Origin: Massilia endophytica
GTDB lineage: Bacteria; Pseudomonadota; Gammaproteobacteria; Burkholderiales; Burkholderiaceae_D
Reading direction: 5' to 3'
Assembly (NCBI RefSeq): GCF_021165955.1
Contig: NZ_CP088952.1
Coordinates: 186,001 to 250,000, forward strand
Length of the DNA: 64,000 nucleotides
Numbering within the stretch: position 1 is the stretch's first letter; each line of letters opens with the position of its first letter. This document shows positions 51,673-60,184 of this stretch, one piece after another. The position numbers and the translations under genes are program-made. The notes under the pieces were generated by a model. The model saw only the letters and a list, made by a program, of their open reading frames with translations. It ran no database searches and was not told the origin of the DNA.

Positions 51673-52773
51673 TTAAAGTGTTATTTTGCTGCGATACCAC
51701 TCATGGAAGTGCTGCATGCCGTCTTCCATCGGCGACTGGTACGGCCCCGCATCGCTGGTGCCGCGCTGCATGAGAATGCGCCGTCCGGCATCCATGCGCA
51801 GGGCGATTTCGTCGTCCTCGACGCAGGTTTCCATGTAGGCCGCGCGTTCCGCTTCGATGAATTCCCGCTCGAACAGCACGATCTCTTCGGGGTAGTAGAA
51901 CTCCACCACGTTCTTCGTGCGCTGCGGCCCGTCCGGCCACAGGGTCGATACCACCAGCACGTGCGGATACCACTCCACCATGATATTGGGGTAGAGCGTG
52001 AGCCAGATGGCGCCGAAGGGCGGCGCCTCGCCGCCGCGGAACTTGAGCAGCTGCTCGTGCCATTTCTGGTAGACCGGCGAGCCGGACTTGCGCAGGCCGC
52101 GGTTCACGCCCACGGTCTGCACGCTGTAGTCCGCGCCGAATTCCCAGCGCAGGTCGTCGCAGCTCACGAAGGAGCCCAGGCCCGGGTGGAAAGGCTCGAC
52201 GTGGTAGTCCTCCAGGTAGACCTCGATGAAGGTCTTCCAGTTGTAGTCGCAGTGGTGCACTTCGACGTGGTCGAACATGTAGCCGCTGAAATCGAGGTCC
52301 TTGGTGACGGAGAGCTTCGAGAGCTTTTCCATCACGTTGTAGCCGTTCTGCTCGAACAGCAGCCCGTTCCAGTTCTGCAGCCGCGTCTTCGGCAGGTTCA
52401 GGCAAGGCGTTTCGGGGAAATGCGGCGCCCCGATCAGCTCACCCTTCAGGTCATAGGTCCAGCGATGCAGGGGGCAGACAATATTGTTCGCATTGCCACG
52501 GCCATTGAACATGAGCGCCTGGCGGTGACGGCAGACGTTGGAGAGCAGTTCGAGGCCTTGCGCGTTACGGACCAGCATGCGCCCTTCGTCTTCCGCAACG
52601 AGGGTCGCAAAGTCGCCGACATTCGGCACCATCAATTCGTGTCCCACGTAGCGTGGGCCTGCCTGAAACAAGTGCTGCATTTCGCGCTGCAGAAGCGCTT
52701 CGTCAAAATAGACGCTAACCGGTAGTTGCGCGTTGGAGCGCGCTAGCCTGGCGTGGGTACCCAGATCGGACAT
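51673..52773 (-). CDS. Rieske non-heme iron oxygenase, alpha subunit type
   Basis: 366 residues. The Rieske [2Fe-2S] ligands are C81, H83, C100 and H103 (CRHRQ ... CPLHRW). The catalytic domain has the mononuclear iron motif in EVYLEDYHVEPFHP, and a C-terminal Asp in DDEIALRMDAG. The bridging acidic residue is in the EDYH segment. No reductase, ferredoxin or beta-subunit gene is adjacent. Choline or aromatic substrates are possible, so no substrate is assigned. AAGGGGGG lies before the ATG. It is divergent from xseB. Confidence 0.9.
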   Translation of the reverse strand: MSDLGTHARLARSNAQLPVSVYFDEALLQREMQHLFQAGPRYVGHELMVPNVGDFATLVAEDEGRMLVRNAQGLELLSNVCRHRQALMFNGRGNANNIVCPLHRWTYDLKGELIGAPHFPETPCLNLPKTRLQNWNGLLFEQNGYNVMEKLSKLSVTKDLDFSGYMFDHVEVHHCDYNWKTFIEVYLEDYHVEPFHPGLGSFVSCDDLRWEFGADYSVQTVGVNRGLRKSGSPVYQKWHEQLLKFRGGEAPPFGAIWLTLYPNIMVEWYPHVLVVSTLWPDGPQRTKNVVEFYYPEEIVLFEREFIEAERAAYMETCVEDDEIALRMDAGRRILMQRGTSDAGPYQSPMEDGMQHFHEWYRSKITL

Positions 52774-53049
52774 CCCAACCCCCCTTAATTAAAGTACTGC
52801 AAACCAAGAAGAGACAGAATCCGCAAAGACCTGAATTCAGAGTATAAAAACGGTATTTCGGACAGAACCGGAGATTATAGCGCGAATGGCCCCATTTTGC
52901 CCGAATTTCTCCGGCTGCCTCGCCCCGCAGGGCGAACAATCTAGCGTGGCCGGAATTGCAACATGGGCTGATCCGTAAGCCCGGCATTTTTAGACCGTGG
53001 CGGACAGTTTGTTCTAAAATAACGGGCTACACTGAGCGATTGAGTATCT

Positions 53050-53301
53050 ATGTCCAAGAAAATGAATGCCGAGAACGCCGCCCCCGCCTCATTCGAGGAT
53101 GCGATGGCCGAGCTGGCGCAGCTGGTCACGCAGATGGAAGCCGGACAGCTGCCGCTGGAGGCTTCCGTGGCGGCCTATGCGCGCGGCTCCGAGCTGGTGA
53201 AGTATTGCGCGGCGCAACTCGACAAGGTCGAATCGCAGGTGAAGGTCCTGGAAGGCGACATGCTCAAGCCCTTCGCGGAAGACGGCGAGGCGCAGCAATG
53301 A
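53050..53301 (+). CDS. xseB: Exodeoxyribonuclease VII small subunit
   Basis: 83 residues forming a helical hairpin that wraps around XseA. SFEDAMAELAQLVTQMEAGQLPLEASVAAYARGSELVKYCAAQLDKVESQV carries the whole family pattern. The stop overlaps the ispA start (ATGA). xseA is not in the window. The xseB-ispA-dxs order is conserved in Proteobacteria. The 276 bp before it hold no gene; they include TATAAAAA and other AT-rich segments that may contain both divergent promoters. Confidence 0.95.
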   Translation: MSKKMNAENAAPASFEDAMAELAQLVTQMEAGQLPLEASVAAYARGSELVKYCAAQLDKVESQVKVLEGDMLKPFAEDGEAQQ

Positions 53302-54188
53302 GCGCCTCCTTCCAGGACTGGATGAAAACCATCCAGGCGGGCATGGAGGCCGACATGTCGGCTTATCTCCCCGCCGCCCAAGCCATTCCCACCAGGCTGC
53401 ACGCGGCAATGCGCTATGCCCTGCTGGGCGGCGGCAAGCGTGTGCGCCCGCTGCTGGTGTACGCGGCCGGAGCGCTCTTCGGCGCCGACGCGCAGGCCCT
53501 GAGCCGAGCCGCCGCCGCCGTCGAGATGATCCACGCCTATTCGCTGGTGCACGACGACATGCCCTGCATGGACGACGACGATCTTCGCCGCGGCAAGCCG
53601 ACCGTGCACGTGGCCTACGACGAGGCGACCGCGCTGCTGGTGGGCGATGCGCTGCAGTCCCAGGCCTTCACCGTGCTGGCCGAGGCTACCACGCTGCCGC
53701 CGGAGCGCCAGGTCGCCATGCTGGCGCTGCTGGCCCAGGCAGCCGGTTCCTCGGGCATGTGCGGCGGCCAGGCCATCGACCTCGATAGCGTGGGCCTGAG
53801 CCTGACCCAGGAGCAGCTCGAACGCATGCACCAGCTGAAGACGGGCGCCCTGCTGCGCGCGTCCGTAGTGCTGGGCGCCCTGGCAGGAAAATCGCTGGAT
53901 GCGGCCGAACAGAAGGCGCTGGACGACTACAGCCGCGCCATCGGCCTGGCCTTCCAGGTGGTGGACGATGTGCTCGACGCCACGGCCGATTCGGCCACCC
54001 TGGGCAAGACCGCGGGCAAGGACGCCGCGGACAACAAGCCCACCTATGTGTCGATCCTGGGCCTGGAGCCTTCGATCGCACTGGCAGAACAATTACGGCG
54101 CGAGGCGCATGCCGCACTCGCCCCATTCGGAGAATCTGCACTGCGTCTGCGCGAGATCGCCGACCTTATCGTGCAGCGGAAGGCTTAA
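53298..54188 (+). CDS. ispA: Farnesyl diphosphate synthase (polyprenyl synthetase)
   Basis: 296-residue all-helical prenyltransferase that makes farnesyl diphosphate from DMAPP and IPP. The first aspartate-rich motif is DDMPCMDDDD (86-95) and the second DDVLD (222-226). GGGKRVRP and GQAIDL are also in place. The spacing before the first Asp motif matches short-chain type II synthases. It starts at the ATG at 53298, overlapping the xseB stop. dxs begins directly after its TAA. Confidence 0.96.
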   Translation: MSASFQDWMKTIQAGMEADMSAYLPAAQAIPTRLHAAMRYALLGGGKRVRPLLVYAAGALFGADAQALSRAAAAVEMIHAYSLVHDDMPCMDDDDLRRGKPTVHVAYDEATALLVGDALQSQAFTVLAEATTLPPERQVAMLALLAQAAGSSGMCGGQAIDLDSVGLSLTQEQLERMHQLKTGALLRASVVLGALAGKSLDAAEQKALDDYSRAIGLAFQVVDDVLDATADSATLGKTAGKDAADNKPTYVSILGLEPSIALAEQLRREAHAALAPFGESALRLREIADLIVQRKA

Positions 54189-56060
54189 ATGAAACTGCTT
54201 GAAACCATCAACAATCCGGCCGACCTGCGCAAGCTGCCGCGCACCCAGCTCAAGCCCCTGGCCGACGAGCTGCGCGGCTTCCTGCTCGATTCCGTGTCGA
54301 AGACCGGCGGCCACCTGTCCTCGAACCTGGGCACGGTGGAGCTCACCGTCGCGCTGCACTATGTGTTCAACACCCCGCAGGACCGCATCGTGTGGGATGT
54401 GGGGCACCAGACCTATTCGCACAAGATTCTCACCGGGCGCCGCGACCAGTTCCATACGCTGCGCCAGCTGAACGGCATCTCCGGCTTCCCGCGCCGCGTG
54501 GAAAGCGAGTACGACACCTTCGGCACGGCCCACTCGTCCACGTCGATCTCGGCGGCGCTGGGCATGGCCCAGGCGGCGAAGATCAAGGGCGAGCAGCGCC
54601 ACGCCATCGCCGTGATCGGCGACGGCTCCATGACGGCGGGCATGGCCTTCGAAGCCCTGAACAACGCGGGCGTGGAAGAAGACCTGAACCTGCTGGTGAT
54701 CCTGAACGATAACGACATGTCGATTTCGCCGCCGGTGGGAGCGCTGAACCGCTACCTGGCGCGGCTCATGTCCGGCCAGTTCTACGCCGCTGCGAAGAAC
54801 GTCGGCAAGTCCGTGCTGCCCGGCCCCATGCTGGAGTTCGCGAAGCGCATCGAGGAGCATGCGAAGGGCCTCGTCGTTCCTGCAACCATGTTCGAGGAAT
54901 TCGGCTTCAACTACATCGGCCCCATCGACGGCCATGACCTCGACTCGCTTATCCCCACGCTGCAGAATATCCGCCAGCTGAAAGGCCCGCAGTTCCTGCA
55001 CGTGGTGACGAAGAAGGGGCAAGGCTACAAGCTGGCCGAGGCCGAGCCTATCCTCTACCACGGCACCGGCAAGTTCAACCCGGCCGAAGGCATCAAGCCC
55101 GCGCCGCCGTCGAAGATCACCTACACCGAGGTGTTCGGCAACTGGCTGTGCGACATGGCCAAGCATGACAAGCGCCTGGTCGGCATCACGCCCGCCATGC
55201 GCGAAGGTTCGGGCATGGTGCGCTTCGAGCAGGAACATCCGGACCGCTATTTCGACGTCGGCATCGCCGAACAGCACTCGGTGACCTTCGGCGCAGGCCT
55301 GGCCTGTGAAGGCCTGAAGCCTGTGGTGGCGATCTATTCGACCTTCCTGCAGCGCGCCTACGACCAGCTGATCCACGACGTGGCCCTGCAGAACCTGGAC
55401 GTGACCTTCGCCCTGGACCGTGCAGGCCTGGTGGGCGCCGACGGCGCAACCCACGCGGGCAATTACGACCTGGCCTACCTGCGCTGCATCCCGAACATGG
55501 TGGTGATGGCGCCTTCGGACGAAAACGAGTGCCGCCAGATGCTGACGACGGCCTTCCATTACCAGGGCCCGGCCGCCGTGCGCTACCCGCGCGGCGCCGG
55601 CGTTGGCGCCGCGATCCAGCAGGAGCTTGTGTCCGTCCCATTCGGCAAGGGCGAGATCCGCCGCACGGGCCAGAAGATCGCCATCCTTGCCTTCGGCTCC
55701 ATGGTGGCGCCGAGCGTGGCCGCTGGCGAGCAGCTGAATGCCACCGTGGCCAACATGCGCTTCGTGAAGCCGCTGGATGCGGCCCTCGTCAAGCAGCTCG
55801 CCGCCGACCACGATTACCTCGTGACGGTGGAAGAGGGTTCGGTGATGGGCGGCGCAGGTGCGGCCGTGGCCGAATCGCTGGCCGAACAGGGCATCGTCAA
55901 GCCGCTGCTCATGCTCGGCCTGCCGGACAAGTTCATCGACCACGGCGACCCGGCCAAGCTGCTGGCAAGCGTAGGCCTCGACGCAGCGGGCATCGCCGCT
56001 TCGGTCCGCCAGCGCTTCTTCGCTGGCGACGAGCCGCGCCTGGTCGTCAACAACTCCTGA
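54189..56060 (+). CDS. dxs: 1-deoxy-D-xylulose-5-phosphate synthase
   Basis: 623-residue TPP-dependent enzyme, first step of the MEP isoprenoid pathway and supplier of deoxyxylulose phosphate for thiazole. The TPP site shows GDGSMTAGMAFEALNNAG ... LNDND from about residue 144. GHQTYSHKILTGRR near 76, HVVTKKGQGY and the transketolase-type pyrimidine domain AEQHSVTFGAGLA are in place. The last residues and length are normal. The ATG follows the ispA TAA without a gap. Its product links to the thiCSGDE operon in the same window. Confidence 0.97.
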   Translation: MKLLETINNPADLRKLPRTQLKPLADELRGFLLDSVSKTGGHLSSNLGTVELTVALHYVFNTPQDRIVWDVGHQTYSHKILTGRRDQFHTLRQLNGISGFPRRVESEYDTFGTAHSSTSISAALGMAQAAKIKGEQRHAIAVIGDGSMTAGMAFEALNNAGVEEDLNLLVILNDNDMSISPPVGALNRYLARLMSGQFYAAAKNVGKSVLPGPMLEFAKRIEEHAKGLVVPATMFEEFGFNYIGPIDGHDLDSLIPTLQNIRQLKGPQFLHVVTKKGQGYKLAEAEPILYHGTGKFNPAEGIKPAPPSKITYTEVFGNWLCDMAKHDKRLVGITPAMREGSGMVRFEQEHPDRYFDVGIAEQHSVTFGAGLACEGLKPVVAIYSTFLQRAYDQLIHDVALQNLDVTFALDRAGLVGADGATHAGNYDLAYLRCIPNMVVMAPSDENECRQMLTTAFHYQGPAAVRYPRGAGVGAAIQQELVSVPFGKGEIRRTGQKIAILAFGSMVAPSVAAGEQLNATVANMRFVKPLDAALVKQLAADHDYLVTVEEGSVMGGAGAAVAESLAEQGIVKPLLMLGLPDKFIDHGDPAKLLASVGLDAAGIAASVRQRFFAGDEPRLVVNNS

Positions 56061-56085
56061 TTTTCATCGGGCAGGCCAGGCGATC

Positions 56086-56985
56086 ATGCGCAATGCTCGC
56101 TGGCCTGTGCTGATTCTCGCGGCCGTGGCCATCGGCTTGCTGCTTTCCTTCTTCATTCGTCCTTCCGATCAGGAAGCGCCGCACCCTGCCGCCACTCAGC
56201 CAGCGCGCATGGCCGTCGCGAATGCGCTGCATCCCGCCGCGCCAGGCGCCACAAGGGTTCCTGGCTCGCCGCCGCCCACCGCCGCCATGCGGCAGCGCTT
56301 CGAAACCGCGGAAAACTATGCAGCCTTCATCCAGGACGCGATGCAGCGTCCCGAAGAAGGAGGGCGCTTCTACGCCTGGATCGCCTACGTGCGCTGCATG
56401 GAAGTGGCCCGTGCCGATACGCGCCGCGCAAGCGCCGCGGACCGGGGGGCTGTCCTTCAGGCCGCGGTACGCGTTATTGGTGAACTGCAGCACCGCTGCC
56501 GCGACGTTGCCGCCTACTACCCCGATGAGCGTGCGGTCCAGGCGGCGCTGCGCTACTCGAACGCGCGCGGTGCTCCCGACGCGCTGCTGAACGAGCGCGG
56601 GGCTTTGCTGCCACCCAGCCGCGAAACGAGCGTGGCCGACCTGCAGCACGCCTATGCCAGCAACGACCCCTATCTCATCGCGGCCACGCTGGATGCCAAT
56701 ATCGACTTCTTCGCCGAGAGCCTGGGCGAAGAATTCCGCACGGGCGATGAACGCCCATTGCTGTACATGGCGATGTCGGTGGCCGTATGCGAGATAGTCG
56801 GCGATTGCGCGAACAGCTACCGCGCGCTGCTGCCATGCCTGAACGGCGCCGCCTGCGAGTCCACGGACTACCGGGAGTATGTGCGGGCCACCGTTCCGCC
56901 CGAGTCCCGCGAGCTGTTCGATAAAACCCGCAAGCGCCTTTTGCAGATCGCGCGCGAACGCGCGATACCGCAAATCGCGCATTAA
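56086..56985 (+). CDS. Membrane-anchored hypothetical protein
   Basis: 299 residues, unrecognised. An N-terminal signal anchor (WPVLILAAVAIGLLLSFFI, about 6-24) is followed by a Pro/Ala-rich linker to about 65 and then an all-helical periplasmic domain. That domain has six cysteines in three groups (VRCME, QHRCRD, VCEIVGDC and CLNGAACE). The helical, Cys-bearing layout suggests a disulfide-stabilised solenoid. It begins 25 bp after dxs and could be on its transcript. The 137 bp after it contain a strong promoter for the next gene. Confidence 0.8.
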   Translation: MRNARWPVLILAAVAIGLLLSFFIRPSDQEAPHPAATQPARMAVANALHPAAPGATRVPGSPPPTAAMRQRFETAENYAAFIQDAMQRPEEGGRFYAWIAYVRCMEVARADTRRASAADRGAVLQAAVRVIGELQHRCRDVAAYYPDERAVQAALRYSNARGAPDALLNERGALLPPSRETSVADLQHAYASNDPYLIAATLDANIDFFAESLGEEFRTGDERPLLYMAMSVAVCEIVGDCANSYRALLPCLNGAACESTDYREYVRATVPPESRELFDKTRKRLLQIARERAIPQIAH

Positions 56986-57064
56986 TTCCACTGCCTTGAT
57001 TCAATTGCAGATAACAAGCGATGCATAAACGCGTCAGCTTTCAAAATATAAGCGACATTATTTT

Positions 57065-57094
57065 TTGACAGCCAAAAACCCTTCGTCTTATATT
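57065..57094 (+). promoter_or_regulatory. Promoter of the glutaredoxin-like gene
   Basis: TTGACA (57065-57070) and TATATT (57089-57094) are separated by 18 bases containing AACCCTTCG. The same spacer element, a preceding ACATT and the following TTG recur in the promoter at 59840-59868. Confidence 0.75.
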
Positions 57095-57122
57095 TGCCAG
57101 CGCTATATAGCACGGAGGAGAA

Positions 57123-57509
57123 ATGTTGAAAGCAAAACTGAAGTCTCTGCTGATGTACGGACTGGTACTTGCTGCTGGCCTGATCGTGGGCGTGGGCGCC
57201 GCAAAGCTTCCCAAGCTCCTGGAGCGCCCCTACCAGCAAGGCGATTTCTCCACGCATTACGCGGAAGCCAAAACACAGGTCGTGGTGTATGGCACGACGA
57301 CCTGCCCCTACTGCGCTAAAACGCGTGAGTACCTCGGCCAGCACAAGGTGGCTTTTGCCGATTTCAACGTGGACAAGTCCGAGAGCGCACGCAAAAAATA
57401 CTCGGAGCTGAAGGTCAAGTCGGTTCCGGCCATCCTGATTGGCGACCGCCTGATCATGGGCTTCAAGCCCGACGCCATTGACGCGGCCCTTAAAGCAGCC
57501 CGCCGCTAA
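57123..57509 (+). CDS. Membrane-anchored glutaredoxin-like protein
   Basis: 128 residues. A transmembrane helix (about 8-28) anchors a glutaredoxin domain with the dithiol active site CPYC at C61-C64 (TTCPYCAKTREYL), the cis-Pro block SVPAILIG and the C-terminal GF. Positive residues before the helix predict a periplasmic domain, an unusual place for a glutaredoxin. It may act in periplasmic disulfide reduction or isomerisation. GGAGGAG precedes the ATG. The gene is monocistronic from a strong promoter. Confidence 0.9.
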   Translation: MLKAKLKSLLMYGLVLAAGLIVGVGAAKLPKLLERPYQQGDFSTHYAEAKTQVVVYGTTTCPYCAKTREYLGQHKVAFADFNVDKSESARKKYSELKVKSVPAILIGDRLIMGFKPDAIDAALKAARR

Positions 57510-57527
57510 ATCGCCCACCGCTGACTT

Positions 57528-58769
57528 TCAGGGCGCCACCATGGCACGCAGCTGTTCGAGGCTGAAGCTTTCCGCGATAGCGCGGTAACCCTCGTCGCCG
57601 GGATGCAGGTGGTCGCCCGAATCGTAGCGGGCAAGCAGCCGTGATGGATGCGAGGGATCCCGCGTCACGGCATCCAGGTCGGCCACGGCATCGAAGGCGC
57701 CGCTGCTCCTGATCCATTCATTCACTTCGCGCCTCACCGCATCCTTTTCAGGCGTGTAATGCCCCGAGAACGGTGTGCCATGCAGCGAGCCCTCATACGG
57801 CAGCAGGGTGGCGCCGATCACTTTGACATTGTGTTCGTGAGCCATGGCGATCAGCTGGCGGTAGGCGCCAATCATCCGCTCTGCCGTCATCGGCGCATCC
57901 TGCGGGGCGAAGGCGCTGCGGGGCCATCCAATGTCGTTAATTCCCATGAGGATCACCACGGCCTTGACGCCGGGCTGCTCCAGCACGTCGTGACGGAAGC
58001 GCTCGGCCGCCTTCACACCCATGCCGTCCGCAAGAAGGCGGGCGCCCGAGATGCCTGCGTTGGCGACTGCGATGCCGTGTGGCGCGAGGCGTTCGGCGAG
58101 ATAGTCGGGCCAGCGCCGGTTGGCGTCCGGCGTGGAGCCATTGCCGTCGGTGATGGAGTCGCCGAACGCCACCAGCGTCGCCCCGGCCGGGCCGCTTACG
58201 TGAAGAGCGCTGACGAAGCTGCGCCCATGCATGGGCTGCGCAGCGGACATCAGCTCGGCGGCGCTCTGGTTCCCCTGCGCGAGCCAGGCCGTCTGCTGCG
58301 CGCCCCAGTGAAAACTGTCCAGCGCCGCCCGGCCAGGAAGCCACAGCGACACGCTCAGGCGCTCCAGCGCTTCCGTGCGGAAGTCGACGGGATCGCTGAG
58401 CGCAGACCCGCCCGGCGGTATCGTCACCCCGGGCTGTCCGCCGAAGCGCAGCCCGGCCCCGGCTCCTTGCGTCGCCGCCTGGGCCTCGCGGGTCCTTGCG
58501 ACGCGCGCCTCGCCGATGACCAGTGGAGCCTTGCCGTAGCGGTTGGACAGCATTACGCGCAGGCTGCCGCCACCGGCGCTCGTGCGCAGGGTTTCGCGCA
58601 CCGTCTGCGCCGCGAGCACTGGCGGAACATTGGTCGGAAGCGCGAATGCCGGACCCCAGCTGGGCTGCGGCGCGGCGTACCAGCTGGTAGTCCAGGTGGG
58701 TTCCGCAGCCGCTACGGGAAGGGAGGCCAGCATGGCGGCAAGCAGCCAGGCGGTGGAACGTTGAATCAT
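57528..58769 (-). CDS. Secreted SGNH/GDSL hydrolase
   Basis: 413 residues. A signal peptide (STAWLLAAMLASLPVAAAE) precedes a beta-sandwich-like N-terminal domain (about 25-190). An SGNH domain follows with block I GDSITDG (catalytic S205), block III GIND, and block V D-x-x-H in the segment SGDHLHPGDEGY near 385. It is probably an esterase on a sugar or plant-derived ester. The arrangement matches two-domain GDSL proteins of plant-associated bacteria. It is divergent from a LysR gene 103 bp away that probably regulates it. Confidence 0.92.
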   Translation of the reverse strand: MIQRSTAWLLAAMLASLPVAAAEPTWTTSWYAAPQPSWGPAFALPTNVPPVLAAQTVRETLRTSAGGGSLRVMLSNRYGKAPLVIGEARVARTREAQAATQGAGAGLRFGGQPGVTIPPGGSALSDPVDFRTEALERLSVSLWLPGRAALDSFHWGAQQTAWLAQGNQSAAELMSAAQPMHGRSFVSALHVSGPAGATLVAFGDSITDGNGSTPDANRRWPDYLAERLAPHGIAVANAGISGARLLADGMGVKAAERFRHDVLEQPGVKAVVILMGINDIGWPRSAFAPQDAPMTAERMIGAYRQLIAMAHEHNVKVIGATLLPYEGSLHGTPFSGHYTPEKDAVRREVNEWIRSSGAFDAVADLDAVTRDPSHPSRLLARYDSGDHLHPGDEGYRAIAESFSLEQLRAMVAP

Positions 58770-58837
58770 GATCTTCTCCTTTTGATTGACAGTGGAAGGA
58801 TCATCATTCAGTTCAAATTGTTATAGTAGTGGGTAAA

Positions 58838-58859
58838 ATTGACTATTGATCAGTCGAAT
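58838..58859. promoter_or_regulatory. Candidate LysR operator between the esterase and lysR genes
   Basis: GACT (58841-58844) and AGTC (58852-58855) with flanking A/T form an interrupted dyad of the T-N11-A type in the divergent intergenic region. It lies 14-35 bp before the lysR start, where LysR proteins usually autoregulate. Confidence 0.4.
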
Positions 58860-58872
58860 ATGGAATAAGTGA

Positions 58873-59778
58873 ATGAGCGACTTCCGATCCTTGCACGTGT
58901 TTGTGCGCGCCGTTGAACTGGGAAGCCTGTCGGCGGCCGCCCGCGAGCTGCACACCACGCAGTCCAATGCCAGCAAGATCGTGGCCGCGCTGGAGGACGG
59001 GCTGCGCGTGCGCCTCCTTGAGCGAAGCACGGCCAGCCTGGCGTTGACGGTACCTGGCCGGCGCTTCTATGCGCGGGCCAAGGGACTGCTGGAGGAATAC
59101 GCCGAGGCGGTGGCGGACGCGCGCGGCGAAACAGCGGCGGCGGCGGGCCTCCTGCGGGTGAATGCGCCGGTGGCGCTTGGCCAGTTCGCCCTCAACGGCA
59201 TCGTGCAGGACTTCCTGCGCGCCTATCCCGGCATGGAGGTCGAGCTGATTCTGAACGACCGCATGGCGGACCTGGTCGAGGACGGCGTCGACGTTGCGCT
59301 GCGCCTGGGCGGGAGCCTGCCGCCCAATGCGGTGGCGCGCAAGGTAGCCGTGTCGCCGCGCTGGCTGGTCGCCTCGCCGGCCTACCTGAAGGCCAATCCC
59401 GCGCCGGCGCATCCCGAGGAGCTGTCACACCATAGCTACATCCGCTTTGCCTGGCTGGCCAGCGGCGACCGGATCACGCTGCACGCGGCGGGCGCCAGCC
59501 TCACGGTGCAGACGCATGGCCGCTTCCGGGTCAACAACGCGCTGGCGATCCGCGACAGCCTGCTCGCTGGCGCAGGCATCGGCCTGTGTCCCGCGTGGCT
59601 GGTGCAGGACCTGGTCGCAGCCAGGAAGCTGCGCCGCGTGCTCAAGGAATGGCATGGCGACCCGCAGGAAATCCATCTGCTCTATCCCACGCGGCGCTAC
59701 CAACCCGCCCGCGCGCGATTATTCATGGAGTTTATCCAGCCGCGCCTCGCCCAATTACCGGGAATGTCGGCTGAATAA
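58873..59778 (+). CDS. LysR family transcriptional regulator
   Basis: 301 residues. The N-terminal winged helix (1-60, FVRAVELGSLSAAARELHTTQSNASKIVAALED) has the LysR pattern. The C-terminal type 2 periplasmic-binding fold (about 90-295) has APVALGQFAL, DLVEDGVDVALRLG and AGAGIGLCPAWLVQDL, as in the CrgA subgroup. It probably controls the divergent SGNH esterase gene. The ATG is preceded by AAGTGA with no strong ribosome binding site. Confidence 0.93.
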   Translation: MSDFRSLHVFVRAVELGSLSAAARELHTTQSNASKIVAALEDGLRVRLLERSTASLALTVPGRRFYARAKGLLEEYAEAVADARGETAAAAGLLRVNAPVALGQFALNGIVQDFLRAYPGMEVELILNDRMADLVEDGVDVALRLGGSLPPNAVARKVAVSPRWLVASPAYLKANPAPAHPEELSHHSYIRFAWLASGDRITLHAAGASLTVQTHGRFRVNNALAIRDSLLAGAGIGLCPAWLVQDLVAARKLRRVLKEWHGDPQEIHLLYPTRRYQPARARLFMEFIQPRLAQLPGMSAE

Positions 59779-59839
59779 ATATCGGATTAATAGTGATGCG
59801 TAATTACATCGCTATTAAATCAGAAGTAACATTGCTTTA

Positions 59840-59868
59840 TTGACATTAACCCTTCGGCTTCCTATATT
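59840..59868 (+). promoter_or_regulatory. Promoter of the six-Cys peptide gene
   Basis: TTGACA (59840-59845) and TATATT (59863-59868) with a 17-base spacer holding AACCCTTCG. It is closely similar in layout to the promoter at 57065-57094. Confidence 0.75.
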
Positions 59869-59916
59869 TGATCGGCGCATATTCTTATGTGCCTAACCCA
59901 AAAAGGAAAAACCGAC

Positions 59917-60108
59917 ATGAAAAAAGCTCTTGTCTTCGTTTTCGCCCTGGGCGCCGGTATTTCGGCCGCCTTCGCTTCGGGAAGCCCGGAATGCTACGCG
60001 GCCTGCCGCGACGAGCAGCTGGCCTGCCTGGCCAACTCGCCACATGCCACCGGGGCCTGCCAGAAGGTCTACGATATGTGCAAGTACGATTGCGATTTCG
60101 GAGTCTAA
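59917..60108 (+). CDS. Small secreted six-Cys peptide
   Basis: 63 residues; the start at 59917 has AAAGG upstream, and an earlier in-frame ATG would add ten polar residues before the signal. A signal peptide (KKALVFVFALGAGISAAFA) leaves a mature peptide of about 43 residues with cysteines in the mirror-symmetric pattern C-x3-C-x6-C-x10-C-x6-C-x3-C. This predicts two antiparallel helices joined by three disulfides (alpha-hairpin). No family is recognised. An IS element has split the terminator that follows. Confidence 0.85.
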   Translation: MKKALVFVFALGAGISAAFASGSPECYAACRDEQLACLANSPHATGACQKVYDMCKYDCDFGV

Positions 60109-60120
60109 GTCCGCATCACA

Positions 60121-60139
60121 AAAAAAAGCGCCGCAATGC
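60121..60139 (+). terminator. Left half of a terminator split by the IS element
   Basis: AAAAAAAGCGCCGCAATGC is the 5' arm and loop of a hairpin. The matching arm and T run (GCGGCGC then TTTTTTT) stand at 61466-61479, beyond the inserted IS. Joining the two sides at the repeated CAATGC rebuilds a perfect bidirectional terminator between the small peptide gene and the convergent adenosyltransferase gene. Confidence 0.8.
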
Positions 60140-60148
60140 TGAACTGAA

Positions 60149-60184
60149 CCCCAAGAGTTGGACACCAACTTTTGGGGTTTTTTC
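60149..60184 (+). terminator. Hairpin terminator inside the IS left end
   Basis: CCCCAA-G-AGTTGG pairs with CCAACT-T-TTGGGG around ACA, followed by six T residues, just before the orfA ATG at 60185. It uses the left inverted repeat as one arm. Such hairpins can shield the transposase from read-through transcription from outside. Confidence 0.75.
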
